DNA of 64,000 nt from JASUTC01 sp035447925. Lineage in GTDB: Bacteria > Thermotogota > Thermotogae > MWEM01. The notes beneath the pieces were generated by a model that was not told the origin of the DNA, searched no databases, and saw only the letters and a list, made by a program, of their open reading frames with translations. The stretch lies in NCBI GenBank assembly GCA_035447925.1, contig DAOTHY010000003.1, positions 28,912 to 92,911 of the forward strand, in the 5' to 3' direction. Of the stretch, positions 41,922 through 51,103 are shown in pieces. A program made the position numbers and the translations under genes. How positions within the stretch are numbered: position 1 is the first letter of the stretch; every line of letters starts with the position of its first letter.

Positions 41922-43007
41922 CTAAACTCTAAAATAATTCTTTTTATTATCGCCCAATTTTTTTAGTCCTTCGATGATTGAAACAGATCGCTTTTCGCCA
42001 ATGCCTGCGACTTCTTTTAAACTGTCCGGATTAGCGTTTTTGATGGCGTTTAAGGAATTCATCTTTTCGACCAAATTGTAGATGATGTTATTGGGAATCT
42101 TTGTGACGGTGCGTATCATCCTGATTCCTCTTGGTGAAATCATTTCTTCGGTCAGCAACGATTGGGATTCAATTCCCAGAAAATTCGCCATTTTTGAGTA
42201 GTCTAAAAGCTCTTTGTCTTTTAAGGTGGTGAGATGGTGTACACAAAGATCGACTTCGTCGTCTTGTGGGATTCCTTCGGCAACCAAATAGTCCGAAACG
42301 ATTAAATGGAGATTTTCATCCAAATCACCAATCATTTCATCTAATTGCAGATTGGCCAATCTACCGTTAATTCCCATTTCCCATATATAAGGTTCAATTT
42401 CTTCGGAGGTTCTCAAAGCGGCGATCGCTTTTTCCAAGGTTCTGCACAAATCAAAGACAGTTACTTTGTTTTCGATTTCCAAAGTGTTGAGATTTTCGAT
42501 TTCCCTGTTGTAGCTGGCACTGTATTTTTCAATTGCTTTTAGACCTTGATCGACCATGGTGATTAAAAAGTTCAAATCTTTCAAAACGTAAGTGAATGCT
42601 CCCCAATATATGCTTACCACACCTCTGCGGCGGGAAACGGCGATGGCTACTTTTCCGGTTTGTTTCGCAATCCTTTCGGCATTTCGATGACGCATACCGG
42701 TTTCTTTAGTTGGGATAGAAGGATCGGGTGTTAACTGTACATTGGCGTAAAGGATTTTGGTAACATCTTCATTCAGGATGACCGCACCATCCATCTTTGT
42801 AAGTTCGTATATCTTCTGGGCGGTGTACTCGCAATTGACGTTAAATCCTAATTGAATGATGGATTTATGTCTCTCGATATCCTCTTCGTTCATCAATAAT
42901 ATCAGTCCGCCGCTGTTTGATTTGATGATATTCTCCAGTCCAAGTCTCAGTTGAGTGCCTGGTGAACATATTTTGATGATTTCTTTTAACAGTTCATATT
43001 TTGCCAT
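41922..43007 (-). CDS. disA: DNA integrity scanning protein / diadenylate cyclase DisA
   Basis: Scans DNA and makes cyclic-di-AMP. Residues 1-145 form the DAC domain with TKMDGAVIL (DGA) and GMRHRNAERIAKQTG (RHR). A helical linker follows, and the C-terminus carries a helix-hairpin-helix DNA-binding module (LKEVAGIGEKRSVSIIEGLK). 361 residues, normal length. radA, its usual neighbour, is not adjacent. Its own extended -10 promoter lies upstream. Confidence 0.96.
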   Translation of the reverse strand: MAKYELLKEIIKICSPGTQLRLGLENIIKSNSGGLILLMNEEDIERHKSIIQLGFNVNCEYTAQKIYELTKMDGAVILNEDVTKILYANVQLTPDPSIPTKETGMRHRNAERIAKQTGKVAIAVSRRRGVVSIYWGAFTYVLKDLNFLITMVDQGLKAIEKYSASYNREIENLNTLEIENKVTVFDLCRTLEKAIAALRTSEEIEPYIWEMGINGRLANLQLDEMIGDLDENLHLIVSDYLVAEGIPQDDEVDLCVHHLTTLKDKELLDYSKMANFLGIESQSLLTEEMISPRGIRMIRTVTKIPNNIIYNLVEKMNSLNAIKNANPDSLKEVAGIGEKRSVSIIEGLKKLGDNKKNYFRV

Positions 43008-43032
43008 TTTCTCCTCCCCCGGAAGTAAATCG

Positions 43033-43041
43033 ATTATACCA
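43033..43041 (-). promoter_or_regulatory. Extended -10 promoter for disA
   Basis: Minus-strand TGGTATAAT, 26 bases before the disA start; the AGGAG-type ribosome binding site lies between. Confidence 0.5.
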
Positions 43042-43167
43042 TAAGTGGGTTTTTATAACGGTTTTTTCAGTCCCCGTTTTAATGGGTTTTTGCAGGTTTC
43101 GTTGAGTATTGATGGTTGTTGTTTTTTTTTGAAATCTGTCGATTGTTTATAATTGAAGACATAGGTT

Positions 43168-43196
43168 TTGTTCTTCAAGAAAAAACATTGTATAAT
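43168..43196 (+). promoter_or_regulatory. Promoter for yceD-rpmF
   Basis: TTGTTC at 43168-43173, a 17-base spacer and TATAAT at 43191-43196, 52 bases before the yceD start. Confidence 0.6.
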
Positions 43197-43247
43197 TGTA
43201 GACGCATTAGAGAGTCAAGAATTTTTTTCTGGAAGGAGGAATTCCAT

Positions 43248-43820
43248 ATGAAAGTCGAATCCAAGATCATCTTTCACTTAGCGGAAACGAAAAGCAATCA
43301 ACAATATACAATAGAAGGTCAGATTGAGAAGGCGGAACTGGCTGATTTGTTGGACACTCAAACCCCTTTGACTGATTTGTCGTATGAAATCAAAATCTTT
43401 AAAACCAAGGATGAATTATTTATCAGCGGACAGGTGGCATGTCTATTAGAGGATCTTTGTTATCGTTGTTTGAAACCTACCCGATCGAAAATCACGGGTG
43501 TCATTGAGGCGACCTATATTTACGGTAATGAAAATGATACAATTTTAAAGGAAAAGGAATTGGAATCTCTCGAAAATGTGATATACTATGTGGGCTCAGA
43601 GATTGATTTATATGACAGAGTTACTGAAGCGCTCATCGTTGCTATACCACAGAGGTTTTTATGTTCAGCCGACTGTAAAGGACTTTGCCCTTTTTGCGGT
43701 CAGGATTTAAATGAAGAACCCAATCATGTGTGTGAATCAGCTGACGAATTTGAAAATGAAAGTGTTTTTTCAAAATTATCTGTATTAAAGGATAGTTTAA
43801 ACGATAACCATCAGAAGTAA
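43248..43820 (+). CDS. yceD: YceD/DUF177 family protein
   Basis: A 190-residue protein of the DUF177 family, found beside rpmF in most bacteria and linked to large-subunit (23S rRNA) maturation. It has a central CLLEDLCYRCLKPT cysteine motif and a C-terminal CSADCKGLCPFCGQDLNEEP zinc-like motif. I chose ATG 43248, six bases after GGAAGGAGG; the open frame extends 44 codons upstream across the promoter and is not translated. Confidence 0.9.
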   Translation: MKVESKIIFHLAETKSNQQYTIEGQIEKAELADLLDTQTPLTDLSYEIKIFKTKDELFISGQVACLLEDLCYRCLKPTRSKITGVIEATYIYGNENDTILKEKELESLENVIYYVGSEIDLYDRVTEALIVAIPQRFLCSADCKGLCPFCGQDLNEEPNHVCESADEFENESVFSKLSVLKDSLNDNHQK

Positions 43821-43859
43821 TCGAACAAGATAAGAACGGATATAAGGAGGGAAATCACA

Positions 43860-44048
43860 ATGGCTGTTCCAAAGAAGAAGACTTCTCGTAGTAATACACG
43901 ATCCAGAAGGGCTCATTTTTTTAAGGCGATAGAAACGCCTCGATCGGTATGCCCTAATTGCGGCGAAGCAAAACTGCCTCACCGTATTTGTTTGAACTGT
44001 GGATATTACAAGGGAAAAAAAGTATTGGAATTTGAAGAAGCAGAATAG
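43860..44048 (+). CDS. rpmF: 50S ribosomal protein L32
   Basis: 62 residues starting AVPKKKTSRSNTRSRRAHF after the initiator Met, with two zinc-binding pairs (CPNCGE and CLNCGYY), so it is the zinc-containing form. Follows yceD by 39 bases with its own AAGGAGGG. Confidence 0.97.
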   Translation: MAVPKKKTSRSNTRSRRAHFFKAIETPRSVCPNCGEAKLPHRICLNCGYYKGKKVLEFEEAE

Positions 44049-44064
44049 TCTTATCCTTCAATAG

Positions 44065-44103
44065 AAAAAAGCACAGTAAGGGTTTTGGTTACTGTGCTTT
44101 TTT
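44065..44103. terminator. Bidirectional terminator between rpmF and fliI
   Basis: A perfect 15-bp stem (44065-44079 with 44089-44103), with T runs on both strands. The right arm starts at the fliI stop codon and continues into its last codons, so the end of the fliI reading frame is part of the terminator. Confidence 0.88.
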
Positions 44104-45441
44104 TTCATCCTTCTCGAGTTCAATTTTTCGGCTGATGTCTTTGATTCTTTCAACCATTTGATTGAAATCTACCTTTTCCTCTACTTCTTGCCTGAGGAAT
44201 TGATTGATGGGGTTGATGAGTTCGATTGCTTTGTCTATTTTTAGGTCGCTGCCGCTTTTATATGCACCGATATCGATCAAGTCTTTGGCATCGTTGTAGA
44301 CGGCCATCAGGTCTTTTAGTTTTCTCGAGGCGGACATGTGTTCCCTATCCACAATTTCGGTCATTAGCCTGCTGATACTTGCCAGTACATCAATTGCAGG
44401 ATAATGATTGGATTCTGCCAGACTTCTGGATAGGATGATATGTCCATCAACTACCCCGCGTACGGTGTCACTAATGGGTTCGTTGAAGTCATCGCCTTCG
44501 ACAAGGACGGTATAGATACCCGTGATGCTCCCTTTTTCGCTATTTCCTGCTCGTTCGAGAATCCCCGGCAATCCCGCAAAAACGCTGGGTGGATAACCGC
44601 GTGTGGTGGGAGGTTCTCCGATGGCAAGTCCCACATCTCGTTGAGCCATGGCCCATCGGGTTAATGAGTCGACCATCAGCATGACGTTATAACCCCTGTC
44701 CCTAAAGAATTCAGCCACAGAAGTGGCTGATTGTAGCGCTTTTACCCGCATTAGGGCTGGCTGATCAGAAGTGGAAACAAGAACCACGCTTCTTTTTAGG
44801 CCTTCTTCTCCCAAATCACGCTCAATAAACTCACGCACTTCCCTTCCTCTTTCGCCGATCAGTCCGATGACGTTGATATCAGCCTTGGTGTTTCGAGCGA
44901 TCATTCCCAAAAGCGTGGATTTACCCACACCGCTTCCGGCAAAAATACCGATTCTTTGCCCCATTCCCAGGGTTGTAAAGCCATCAATCGCCCGTATGCC
45001 GACCGGAATGACTTCTTTGATGCGGTTCCTAACCATGGGGTTGGGAGGTTTGTTGTTAAGGGATGCGTGATTTTTAACGAAAATGTTTTTACCGTCAAGC
45101 GGTCTACCCAGTCCGTCAAGGACTCGACCTAATATTTCCTCATCTACCCCTATACTCAGGTTTCGCTTTGTGCCTTGAACCTCGCAGCCTAATGAGATAC
45201 CTGAGAATTCATCCAAAGGCATGAGGATAATATGATTATCTTTAAAACCAACCACTTCACTTAAGATTGTTTTTCCGTCCAATGTCTTTATTCGACAGCA
45301 TTCCCCGAGGAAAACTTCAGGCCCTGCTGACTCAATCGTTAATCCGATGATCTTTTTAACGCTGCCGTTCAGATGTAGAAAATCATGTTCTGAAAACAAA
45401 TCTTTCAGGTAATCAAATTTTTTAAGCGATTCAAATATCAT
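44089..45441 (-). CDS. fliI: Flagellar export ATPase FliI
   Basis: The ATPase of the flagellar type III export apparatus, 450 residues. It has Walker A FAGSGVGKSTLLGMIAR (about 168-184), Walker B MLMVDSLTRWAMA, and the export-ATPase signature PPTTRGYPPSVFAGLPGILERAG (region GEPPTTRGYPPSVF). It overlaps fliH by four bases. The last codons (EKKAQ-stop) form part of the terminator stem. fliJ, usually next, is absent. Confidence 0.96.
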   Translation of the reverse strand: MIFESLKKFDYLKDLFSEHDFLHLNGSVKKIIGLTIESAGPEVFLGECCRIKTLDGKTILSEVVGFKDNHIILMPLDEFSGISLGCEVQGTKRNLSIGVDEEILGRVLDGLGRPLDGKNIFVKNHASLNNKPPNPMVRNRIKEVIPVGIRAIDGFTTLGMGQRIGIFAGSGVGKSTLLGMIARNTKADINVIGLIGERGREVREFIERDLGEEGLKRSVVLVSTSDQPALMRVKALQSATSVAEFFRDRGYNVMLMVDSLTRWAMAQRDVGLAIGEPPTTRGYPPSVFAGLPGILERAGNSEKGSITGIYTVLVEGDDFNEPISDTVRGVVDGHIILSRSLAESNHYPAIDVLASISRLMTEIVDREHMSASRKLKDLMAVYNDAKDLIDIGAYKSGSDLKIDKAIELINPINQFLRQEVEEKVDFNQMVERIKDISRKIELEKDEKKAQ

Positions 45442-46229
45442 TCTTCCCCCCCGAAAATCTGTTCGATCATGTCATTGACGATTTCCATTTGATTTTCGAA
45501 GGTGCCATCCAAAGTGCCATAATTCGTTTCAACGATCACACTTCCTCTTGAGATTGATGTGTCTTGCCGGATATCATAAGCTGTAAGGGTTTCAAGCATT
45601 TCCTGTTTGATTGATTCTGGGATAGTTGTCAGGTCAGCTGGATTAAATCGGAAAACAATTTCCTTCAAATTCATGACACGGGCAATCATTTCATGAATTT
45701 TGTTACAAAGGATTTTCTCGTGATGTTCATCCAGTTGAATGTATAGGATTTTTTCGATCAGTTTGTTCAAGATTAAACGGATCTTTTCGGTTGTCAATTC
45801 TGCATATTCATTTTCTGATTGTTCAAAAAACTCACGGGCTTTTGTAAGAGCCAGGATGGAATTTTTGTATCGTTCTTCATATTGCTTTTTCAGCTTTTCT
45901 TCTTTACTGACGATCTCTTTTTTTGACCTTTCCAATAATTGATCGGCCTTTTTTTTGACTTCATCTGACGCTTCCTGTGACCTTTTTAATATAGTTTCTG
46001 CTTCTTTTTCGGCTTCCTCAAGAATTACTCGGGCTTTTTCTTTTGCCAGTGAAATTGCCGGGGACATTAATTGTGATTCTGTAACCTGTTCATGATTTGG
46101 CTGATTCGCATCGAATGAATCGCCCGACTGTTGATTGTCTTTTTCAGAGGCAATGTCTTCTTTTTTGTAAAGCTTGATTTTTTCGTTTTCGTCAATTGTT
46201 ACCAGAGCACGCTTGATTAGATTATACAA
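45438..46229 (-). CDS. fliH: Flagellar export regulator FliH
   Basis: A 263-residue protein with a long charged coiled coil (60-150; many E, K and Q) and a C-terminal globular domain ending VIVETNYGTLDGTFENQMEI, typical of FliH/YscL. It binds and restrains FliI. It overlaps fliG by eight bases and fliI by four. Confidence 0.88.
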   Translation of the reverse strand: MYNLIKRALVTIDENEKIKLYKKEDIASEKDNQQSGDSFDANQPNHEQVTESQLMSPAISLAKEKARVILEEAEKEAETILKRSQEASDEVKKKADQLLERSKKEIVSKEEKLKKQYEERYKNSILALTKAREFFEQSENEYAELTTEKIRLILNKLIEKILYIQLDEHHEKILCNKIHEMIARVMNLKEIVFRFNPADLTTIPESIKQEMLETLTAYDIRQDTSISRGSVIVETNYGTLDGTFENQMEIVNDMIEQIFGGEE

Positions 46230-47232
46230 TCAACTCTTCTCCCCCGCCTCTGGCAATAAATATTTCGCCGCTTTCTTCCAGACGTCTGATGGTATTGACA
46301 ATCTTTTGCTGGGCTTCTTCCACATCAACAACTCTTAATGGTCCCATAAATTCAATTTCTTCCTTCAGCAACTGGCCAGCTCGCTTGGACAAATTGTTGA
46401 CGATCTTGTTCATAATGTCTTCTGACGAGCCTTTTAACGCCTTTGATAAATCTTTGGTATCAACTTCTCTTAACACCAGCTGGATGGATCGATCATCCAA
46501 TTTGGTGATATCTTCAAAGACAAACATATGTCGCCTGATTTCTTCGGCCAGTTCCGGGTCGGTTTCGGATAGCTTGTCCAAAATTTCCTTTTCAGTAGAA
46601 CGATCCATCGTATTCACCAGCTCGACAACGGTATCTAATCCCCCTACTTGTGCAAAATCCTGGGTAACAAAAGTGGAGACTTTTCTTTCCAAAACTTTTT
46701 CAACCTCTCTTACAACCTCCGGGTTTGCTTTGTCTAAAATGGCAATTCTTTTGACCACTTCCGGTTTGAGCTCATCAGGAAGAGCGCTGATGACCTGAGA
46801 GGCTTGTTTGGGAGCCAGATAACAGAGAATAAGCGAAATGGTTTGCGGATGTTCGTTTTGTAGAACATTGACCAACTGCATGGGATCGGATTTTTTTAAA
46901 AAATCAAAAGGCTTCACTTGAAGGTTACTGGTGAGTTTTTCCAAAATATCCAAGGCTCTTTCAGGGCCAAGAGCTTGTTCAAGCATATCTTTGGCATATT
47001 CGATACCCCCGGCCAGTATAAATTCTCTTGCTTGAAAGGTACTGGAAAATTCCTCTAAAACTCTCTTTTTTTCCCCATCCGATATTTTATCCAATTGTGC
47101 CAGTTCCATAGTCAGTCGCTCAATGTCATCATCACTCATATGTTTGAGAACCTTAGCGGCTCTTTCAGAACCCATGGTCAACAGAAGAACCGATGCCCTT
47201 CTTAAGCCACTGATTTGTTTTTTTTCTGCCAT
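46222..47232 (-). CDS. fliG: Flagellar motor switch protein FliG
   Basis: The rotor protein that receives torque, 336 residues. N-terminal domain (LRRASVLLLTMGSERAAKVL), middle domain with the EHPQT motif (NVLQNEHPQTISLILCYL), and the C-terminal motor domain with the charged torque helix (FEDITKLDDRSIQLVLREVD). The usual upstream fliF and further flagellar genes are absent; fliG is first in this transcript and faces zapA divergently. Confidence 0.96.
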   Translation of the reverse strand: MAEKKQISGLRRASVLLLTMGSERAAKVLKHMSDDDIERLTMELAQLDKISDGEKKRVLEEFSSTFQAREFILAGGIEYAKDMLEQALGPERALDILEKLTSNLQVKPFDFLKKSDPMQLVNVLQNEHPQTISLILCYLAPKQASQVISALPDELKPEVVKRIAILDKANPEVVREVEKVLERKVSTFVTQDFAQVGGLDTVVELVNTMDRSTEKEILDKLSETDPELAEEIRRHMFVFEDITKLDDRSIQLVLREVDTKDLSKALKGSSEDIMNKIVNNLSKRAGQLLKEEIEFMGPLRVVDVEEAQQKIVNTIRRLEESGEIFIARGGGEELIV

Positions 47233-47272
47233 GCAAACACCCCGCTTTTGAGCTTATGGTTTATTATACTAC

Positions 47273-47278
47273 AAATAA
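47273..47278 (-). promoter_or_regulatory. -10 element for fliGHI
   Basis: Minus-strand TATAAT 41 bases before the fliG start, without a clear -35. No sigma-28 type promoter was recognised. Confidence 0.35.
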
Positions 47279-47446
47279 AAGGGATACATCCAAAAAGATT
47301 GAATGGTTTACGGTGTTTCTTTTTGCGTGTTGGTCAGATGATACGAAGTTAAGATGAGATAGACTTATTGATATTATAAAAATAATCACAAAAAAATGAG
47401 GGGATTAGGAGCACATTCACACAAGAGAACTCTAATTTTAAAACGC

Positions 47447-47475
47447 TTGTTTTTATTTATTAAATATGATAAAAT
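47447..47475 (+). promoter_or_regulatory. Promoter for zapA
   Basis: TTGTTT at 47447, a 17-base spacer and TAAAAT at 47470-47475 preceded by TGA (extended -10). Confidence 0.55.
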
Positions 47476-47502
47476 ATGAGTGGGGAGGGGGCTTGAAATC
47501 AG

Positions 47503-47802
47503 TTGAAAAGAAAAATCACTATCACTATCGGGCGTAAAAACTATTCTTTTCTCACAGATGAATCAAAAGAAAAGGTTCAGAAGATCAAGGATATCATCGC
47601 TGAAGACTATGAAAAATTTGCGCATGTTATCGAAAGTACCGATAAAAAAGGCGTTGATGATCTCTTAATCTTGATGCTTTTGAATCACGTTTCCAAGGAA
47701 ATCGGATACGAGGAAGCCTTAAGAGAACAAAAAGAGAAAACAGAAAGATTAGTCGTTGAGCTCGAAAGAATAAAGACAGAGCGTGGGGAAATAGCGGGTT
47801 GA
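47503..47802 (+). CDS. zapA: Cell division protein ZapA
   Basis: A 99-residue FtsZ-bundling protein: an N-terminal beta-rich part (KITITIGRKNYSFLTDESKEKV) and a C-terminal coiled coil. It starts with TTG after GGAGGGGG. rapZ follows after about 55 bases. Confidence 0.85.
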   Translation: MKRKITITIGRKNYSFLTDESKEKVQKIKDIIAEDYEKFAHVIESTDKKGVDDLLILMLLNHVSKEIGYEEALREQKEKTERLVVELERIKTERGEIAG

Positions 47803-47856
47803 TTATTTCTTGTTTTTCTCTTTGATTTTTTGTTCTTGTGTTCGGGGTTGATTCAT

Positions 47857-48732
47857 TTGAGTAAATTGAAAAAAATGATGATTGTTACGGGTCTTTCGGG
47901 TTCCGGGAAGACCACCTGTCTTGCTTTACTTGAAGATATTGGTTTTTTTTGCGTTGATAATATTCCTCCCAAACTCTTAAAGAACATCCTGCCGCTTTTT
48001 GAACAGTCCGAAGTTGAAAAAATCGCCTTAGGTATTGACGCCAGATGGAAGCAACAATTTGAAGATATCGTTGATGATCTGGATGACTTCATACAAAAAG
48101 AAAAGACGTATTCTTTGTCGATTCTCTTCCTTGAATCTTCAGTTGATATCATTATGAAACGTTACAATCTTACCCGCCGAAAACACCCGTTAGCTGAAGA
48201 GGGTTCAGTGGAGGAAGCAATTTCGAAAGAAAAGAAAATTCTTTCACCCCTGCGTGAGCGGGCAGATTACATCTTGGATACTTCCAAATTCAATACGCAT
48301 GACTTGAGGAAAATGTTAGTCAATACGCTGAAGGACAGTCCTGAAATTCAAGACAGAAAAACTGAAGTGAATGTCTACAGCTTCGGTTTTAAATACGGTG
48401 TTCCCCTCAACGCAGATTACATCATCGATACACGATTTTTACCGAATCCCTATTGGAATCCCGAACTATCCAAATTTAACGGATTAGATGAAAATGTTCA
48501 AGCCTTTCTTGAGCAGTTTCATGTGGTTCACGATTATCTCACGGCTTGCACCAATTTGTTGTTGATGGCTGTTTCCAGGTATAATGAGGAAGGTAGAAGC
48601 AATGTGAATGTTTACATAGGCTGCACGGGCGGCAAACATCGATCGGTTTATCTGGCGCTAAAGATTCACGAATTCTTACTTGACAACGGCTTTCAATCAC
48701 AGTTAATCCATAGAGAACGGGGGAATTGGTAA
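47857..48732 (+). CDS. rapZ: RNase adapter RapZ / nucleotide-binding protein
   Basis: A 291-residue P-loop protein with Walker A VTGLSGSGKTTCLALLEDIG at the start and the C-terminal GCTGGKHRSVYLALK signature. In E. coli RapZ guides RNase E to glmZ; in Gram-positives it precedes yvcK and whiA, as here. I chose TTG 47857 (GGGGTTGAT five bases upstream); the frame is open further upstream to TTG 47830. It is followed by yvcK after four bases. Confidence 0.93.
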   Translation: MSKLKKMMIVTGLSGSGKTTCLALLEDIGFFCVDNIPPKLLKNILPLFEQSEVEKIALGIDARWKQQFEDIVDDLDDFIQKEKTYSLSILFLESSVDIIMKRYNLTRRKHPLAEEGSVEEAISKEKKILSPLRERADYILDTSKFNTHDLRKMLVNTLKDSPEIQDRKTEVNVYSFGFKYGVPLNADYIIDTRFLPNPYWNPELSKFNGLDENVQAFLEQFHVVHDYLTACTNLLLMAVSRYNEEGRSNVNVYIGCTGGKHRSVYLALKIHEFLLDNGFQSQLIHRERGNW

Positions 48733-48736
48733 GTTG

Positions 48737-49705
48737 ATGGCAAATAAACTTTCCTTGGCTGTTTTTGGAGGTGGAACTGGGCTTTCTACTTTGGTAAGGG
48801 GATTAAAGGATCGTGATTTGAAACTGACTGCCATTGTTACCATCACCGATGAAGGCGGCAGCTCAGGAACAATTAGGAGAGAGATGAATATTCCGCCCCC
48901 CGGCGATGTGCGAAACAACATCACAGCCTTTGCAGAAGACGAAAATCTGTTGACGAAATTAATCCAGTTCCGTTTCAAAGATGAAGGGACGTTTGAAGGT
49001 CATTCGGTCGGAAATATTATTTTAGCAGCCTTAACCAAGATATTGGGTAGTTTTCCTGAAGCGGTGAAAAGCCTGTCGAAGGTATTGGCTATTGAAGGTG
49101 AAGTTTTCCCCATCAGTGAAGAATTGGTCCGTTTAAAAGCCTTGAATGACAGGGGTGAAATCCTGATGGGCGAGAAAGAGATAGAATCCAATCAGGGTCG
49201 AATTACTTTATTGGAATCAGATAAGGAGTTTCAGCCGCTTCAGGAAGTATTGGACAGAATCGCTGAAGCAGATGGAATTGTTTTAGGCCCGGGAAGCTTG
49301 TACACCAGTATCATTCCAAATTTAATTGCCCAGGGAGTTTCTGAATCCATTTGTGCCTCTAAAGCACCTGTCATTTATATCTGCAATATCATGACACAAC
49401 CCGGTGAGACCGTTCATTATTCTATGGCGGACCATGCCAACGAGATTAGAAAGTATTTGGGCAAGTATCCTGATTATTACATCGTGAATTCTCAACCAAT
49501 TCCTGATCATCTTTTGCAACGATATCAACAAAAGGGTGCTCAGCAAGTTGAATTGAAGTTTGAATCGCTAAACGGAGCCATTGTGATGGAAAATCTCATG
49601 ACTACTGTTATTGATGAACGAGATGGTTTGGAAAAAATAAGACATAATGAAAGCAAACTGGGAGATATGATATTAAAGATTATGGGTTGGGAGAGAGAAC
49701 ATTGA
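48737..49705 (+). CDS. yvcK: YvcK family gluconeogenesis/cell-shape factor
   Basis: A 322-residue CofD-like fold protein (UPF0052) that binds UDP-sugars and is needed for growth on gluconeogenic substrates. It starts with AVFGGGTGLSTLVRGLKDR and has TITDEGGSSGTIRRE and GPGSLYTSIIPNL. ATG 48737 chosen over TTG 48734. Its stop overlaps the whiA start (TTGA). Confidence 0.94.
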   Translation: MANKLSLAVFGGGTGLSTLVRGLKDRDLKLTAIVTITDEGGSSGTIRREMNIPPPGDVRNNITAFAEDENLLTKLIQFRFKDEGTFEGHSVGNIILAALTKILGSFPEAVKSLSKVLAIEGEVFPISEELVRLKALNDRGEILMGEKEIESNQGRITLLESDKEFQPLQEVLDRIAEADGIVLGPGSLYTSIIPNLIAQGVSESICASKAPVIYICNIMTQPGETVHYSMADHANEIRKYLGKYPDYYIVNSQPIPDHLLQRYQQKGAQQVELKFESLNGAIVMENLMTTVIDERDGLEKIRHNESKLGDMILKIMGWEREH

Positions 49706-50640
49706 GTTTTTCTTCAGACTTGAAGGCTGAGTTAAATGCCATCAAGCCTTCCGATGATTGTTCCGCATTCGTTGAGTTTTTTGGCATGTTAAAATTCAGA
49801 GGTAGCATGCTGCTAAAAAAAGAGCAGGAACTTAATCGGGTTTTTTTCATCATTTCGACCGGTAATCCCACCGTGGCCAGAAGAGTTCATCATCTTTTAA
49901 AAGAGATAAAACATGCCTCTATACAAACATCCTATACCATCAACCCTTATCTTTCAAACAGTAAATCCTATCAAATTACAATCAGTTTTATTAAATCGAA
50001 ATTACATATCCCTTTTCTTGAAAAGGGTGGGATTTTTCATTGGAATCCTTACGATCTGATTCGAAACGATAGTGCCTATTTTAGCGAGTTTCTAAGAGGC
50101 GTGTTTTTTGTTTCCGGTTATATTGTTGATCCCAAAAACGCCTATCATTTTGAAATTTTAGAGAAAGACGGTTCCCAGAATATCGAAAAGATTAGGAAGA
50201 TTATGTACAACATCTTAAGGGTTAAGGCCGGGATAACAGAACATAAAAAAGGCATGAAACTTTATCTGAAAAAATCAAATGATATAATAAGTATGTTAGA
50301 ATTGATGGGATCAAAGGTTCAACTTGAGAAGTACGAAAGAATTGTTGACCAGAGGAAAGTGAAGTCCAATGTAAATCGTTCCATTAACTTCACACTGGCC
50401 AATGCCAAGAAGATTGGACAAAGCAGTGCCAGTCAAATTGATGCGATCATGAAAATCAAGAAAAAGAGTTCTTTCAGTCTTTTGGAAAAGGAACTTTGGG
50501 AATTATGCGAATTGAGAATGAACAATGAAGATTTGAGTTTAGCGGAATTGGGTCAGTTGTTGACCAAACCGTTGACCAAATCAGCAGTATATAATCGGAT
50601 GAAAAAGATTATCAAAATTTCCGATGAGTTGGAGGATTAG
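49702..50640 (+). CDS. whiA: DNA-binding protein WhiA
   Basis: A 312-residue homologue of WhiA (cell division/sporulation regulator). N-terminal LAGLIDADG-like domain (FSSDLKAELNAIK start, FLRGVFFVSGYIVDP) and a C-terminal helix-turn-helix (SLAELGQLLTKPLTKSAVYNR). The start is TTG 49702, six bases after GGGAG and overlapping the yvcK stop; this gives the typical WhiA N-terminus (SFSSDLK). The open frame reaches back to TTG 49687. Confidence 0.93.
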   Translation: MSFSSDLKAELNAIKPSDDCSAFVEFFGMLKFRGSMLLKKEQELNRVFFIISTGNPTVARRVHHLLKEIKHASIQTSYTINPYLSNSKSYQITISFIKSKLHIPFLEKGGIFHWNPYDLIRNDSAYFSEFLRGVFFVSGYIVDPKNAYHFEILEKDGSQNIEKIRKIMYNILRVKAGITEHKKGMKLYLKKSNDIISMLELMGSKVQLEKYERIVDQRKVKSNVNRSINFTLANAKKIGQSSASQIDAIMKIKKKSSFSLLEKELWELCELRMNNEDLSLAELGQLLTKPLTKSAVYNRMKKIIKISDELED

Positions 50641-50642
50641 CG

Positions 50643-51098
50643 ATGCAGTGTCCTTTTTGTGCACATAAAAACACAAAGGTAATTGATTCCAGAGCTTCGG
50701 AAGATGGCTCCAGTGTGCGTCGAAGAAGGGAATGCCCGCATTGCGATGCCAGATTCACAACCTATGAGCGTTATGAAGATTTGCCTTTAATGGTAAAAAA
50801 AAGAGACGGCCGATTGGAACGCTTTCGTCGCGAAAAATTGCTCAACGGGTTGCTGAGGGCAACTGAAAAAAGAGATATTGATATAGAAGTACTCAACAAT
50901 ATCGCTATGAAAATTAGGCAGGCGTTTGTTGAGAAAGGTAATACTCAGATTGAAAGCGAAACGATTGGAGAAGAAGCCATGAAATACCTGAAAACATTAG
51001 ATGATGTAGCTTATATCAGGTTTGCTTCGGTGTATATGGATTTTGATAGTGTGGGACAATTTAAAAGCATAATCGATGAATTGAAAAAGGGAGGGTAA
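50643..51098 (+). CDS. nrdR: Transcriptional repressor NrdR
   Basis: A 151-residue repressor of ribonucleotide reductase genes. A zinc ribbon (CPFCAHKNTKVIDSR and CPHCDARFTTYER) is followed by an ATP-cone domain (VKKRDGRLERFRREKLLNGL). It follows whiA by two bases. Confidence 0.96.
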   Translation: MQCPFCAHKNTKVIDSRASEDGSSVRRRRECPHCDARFTTYERYEDLPLMVKKRDGRLERFRREKLLNGLLRATEKRDIDIEVLNNIAMKIRQAFVEKGNTQIESETIGEEAMKYLKTLDDVAYIRFASVYMDFDSVGQFKSIIDELKKGG

Positions 51099-51103
51099 CA
51101 TCA

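Noticed and set aside
43116..43247. N-terminal extension of yceD
   Set aside because: It runs across the promoter and the AAGGAGG site; the ATG at 43248 gives the normal family length.
47233..47502. Hidden gene or RNA in the fliG-zapA gap
   Set aside because: Only promoter elements were seen; no small ORF with a ribosome binding site and no strong hairpin.
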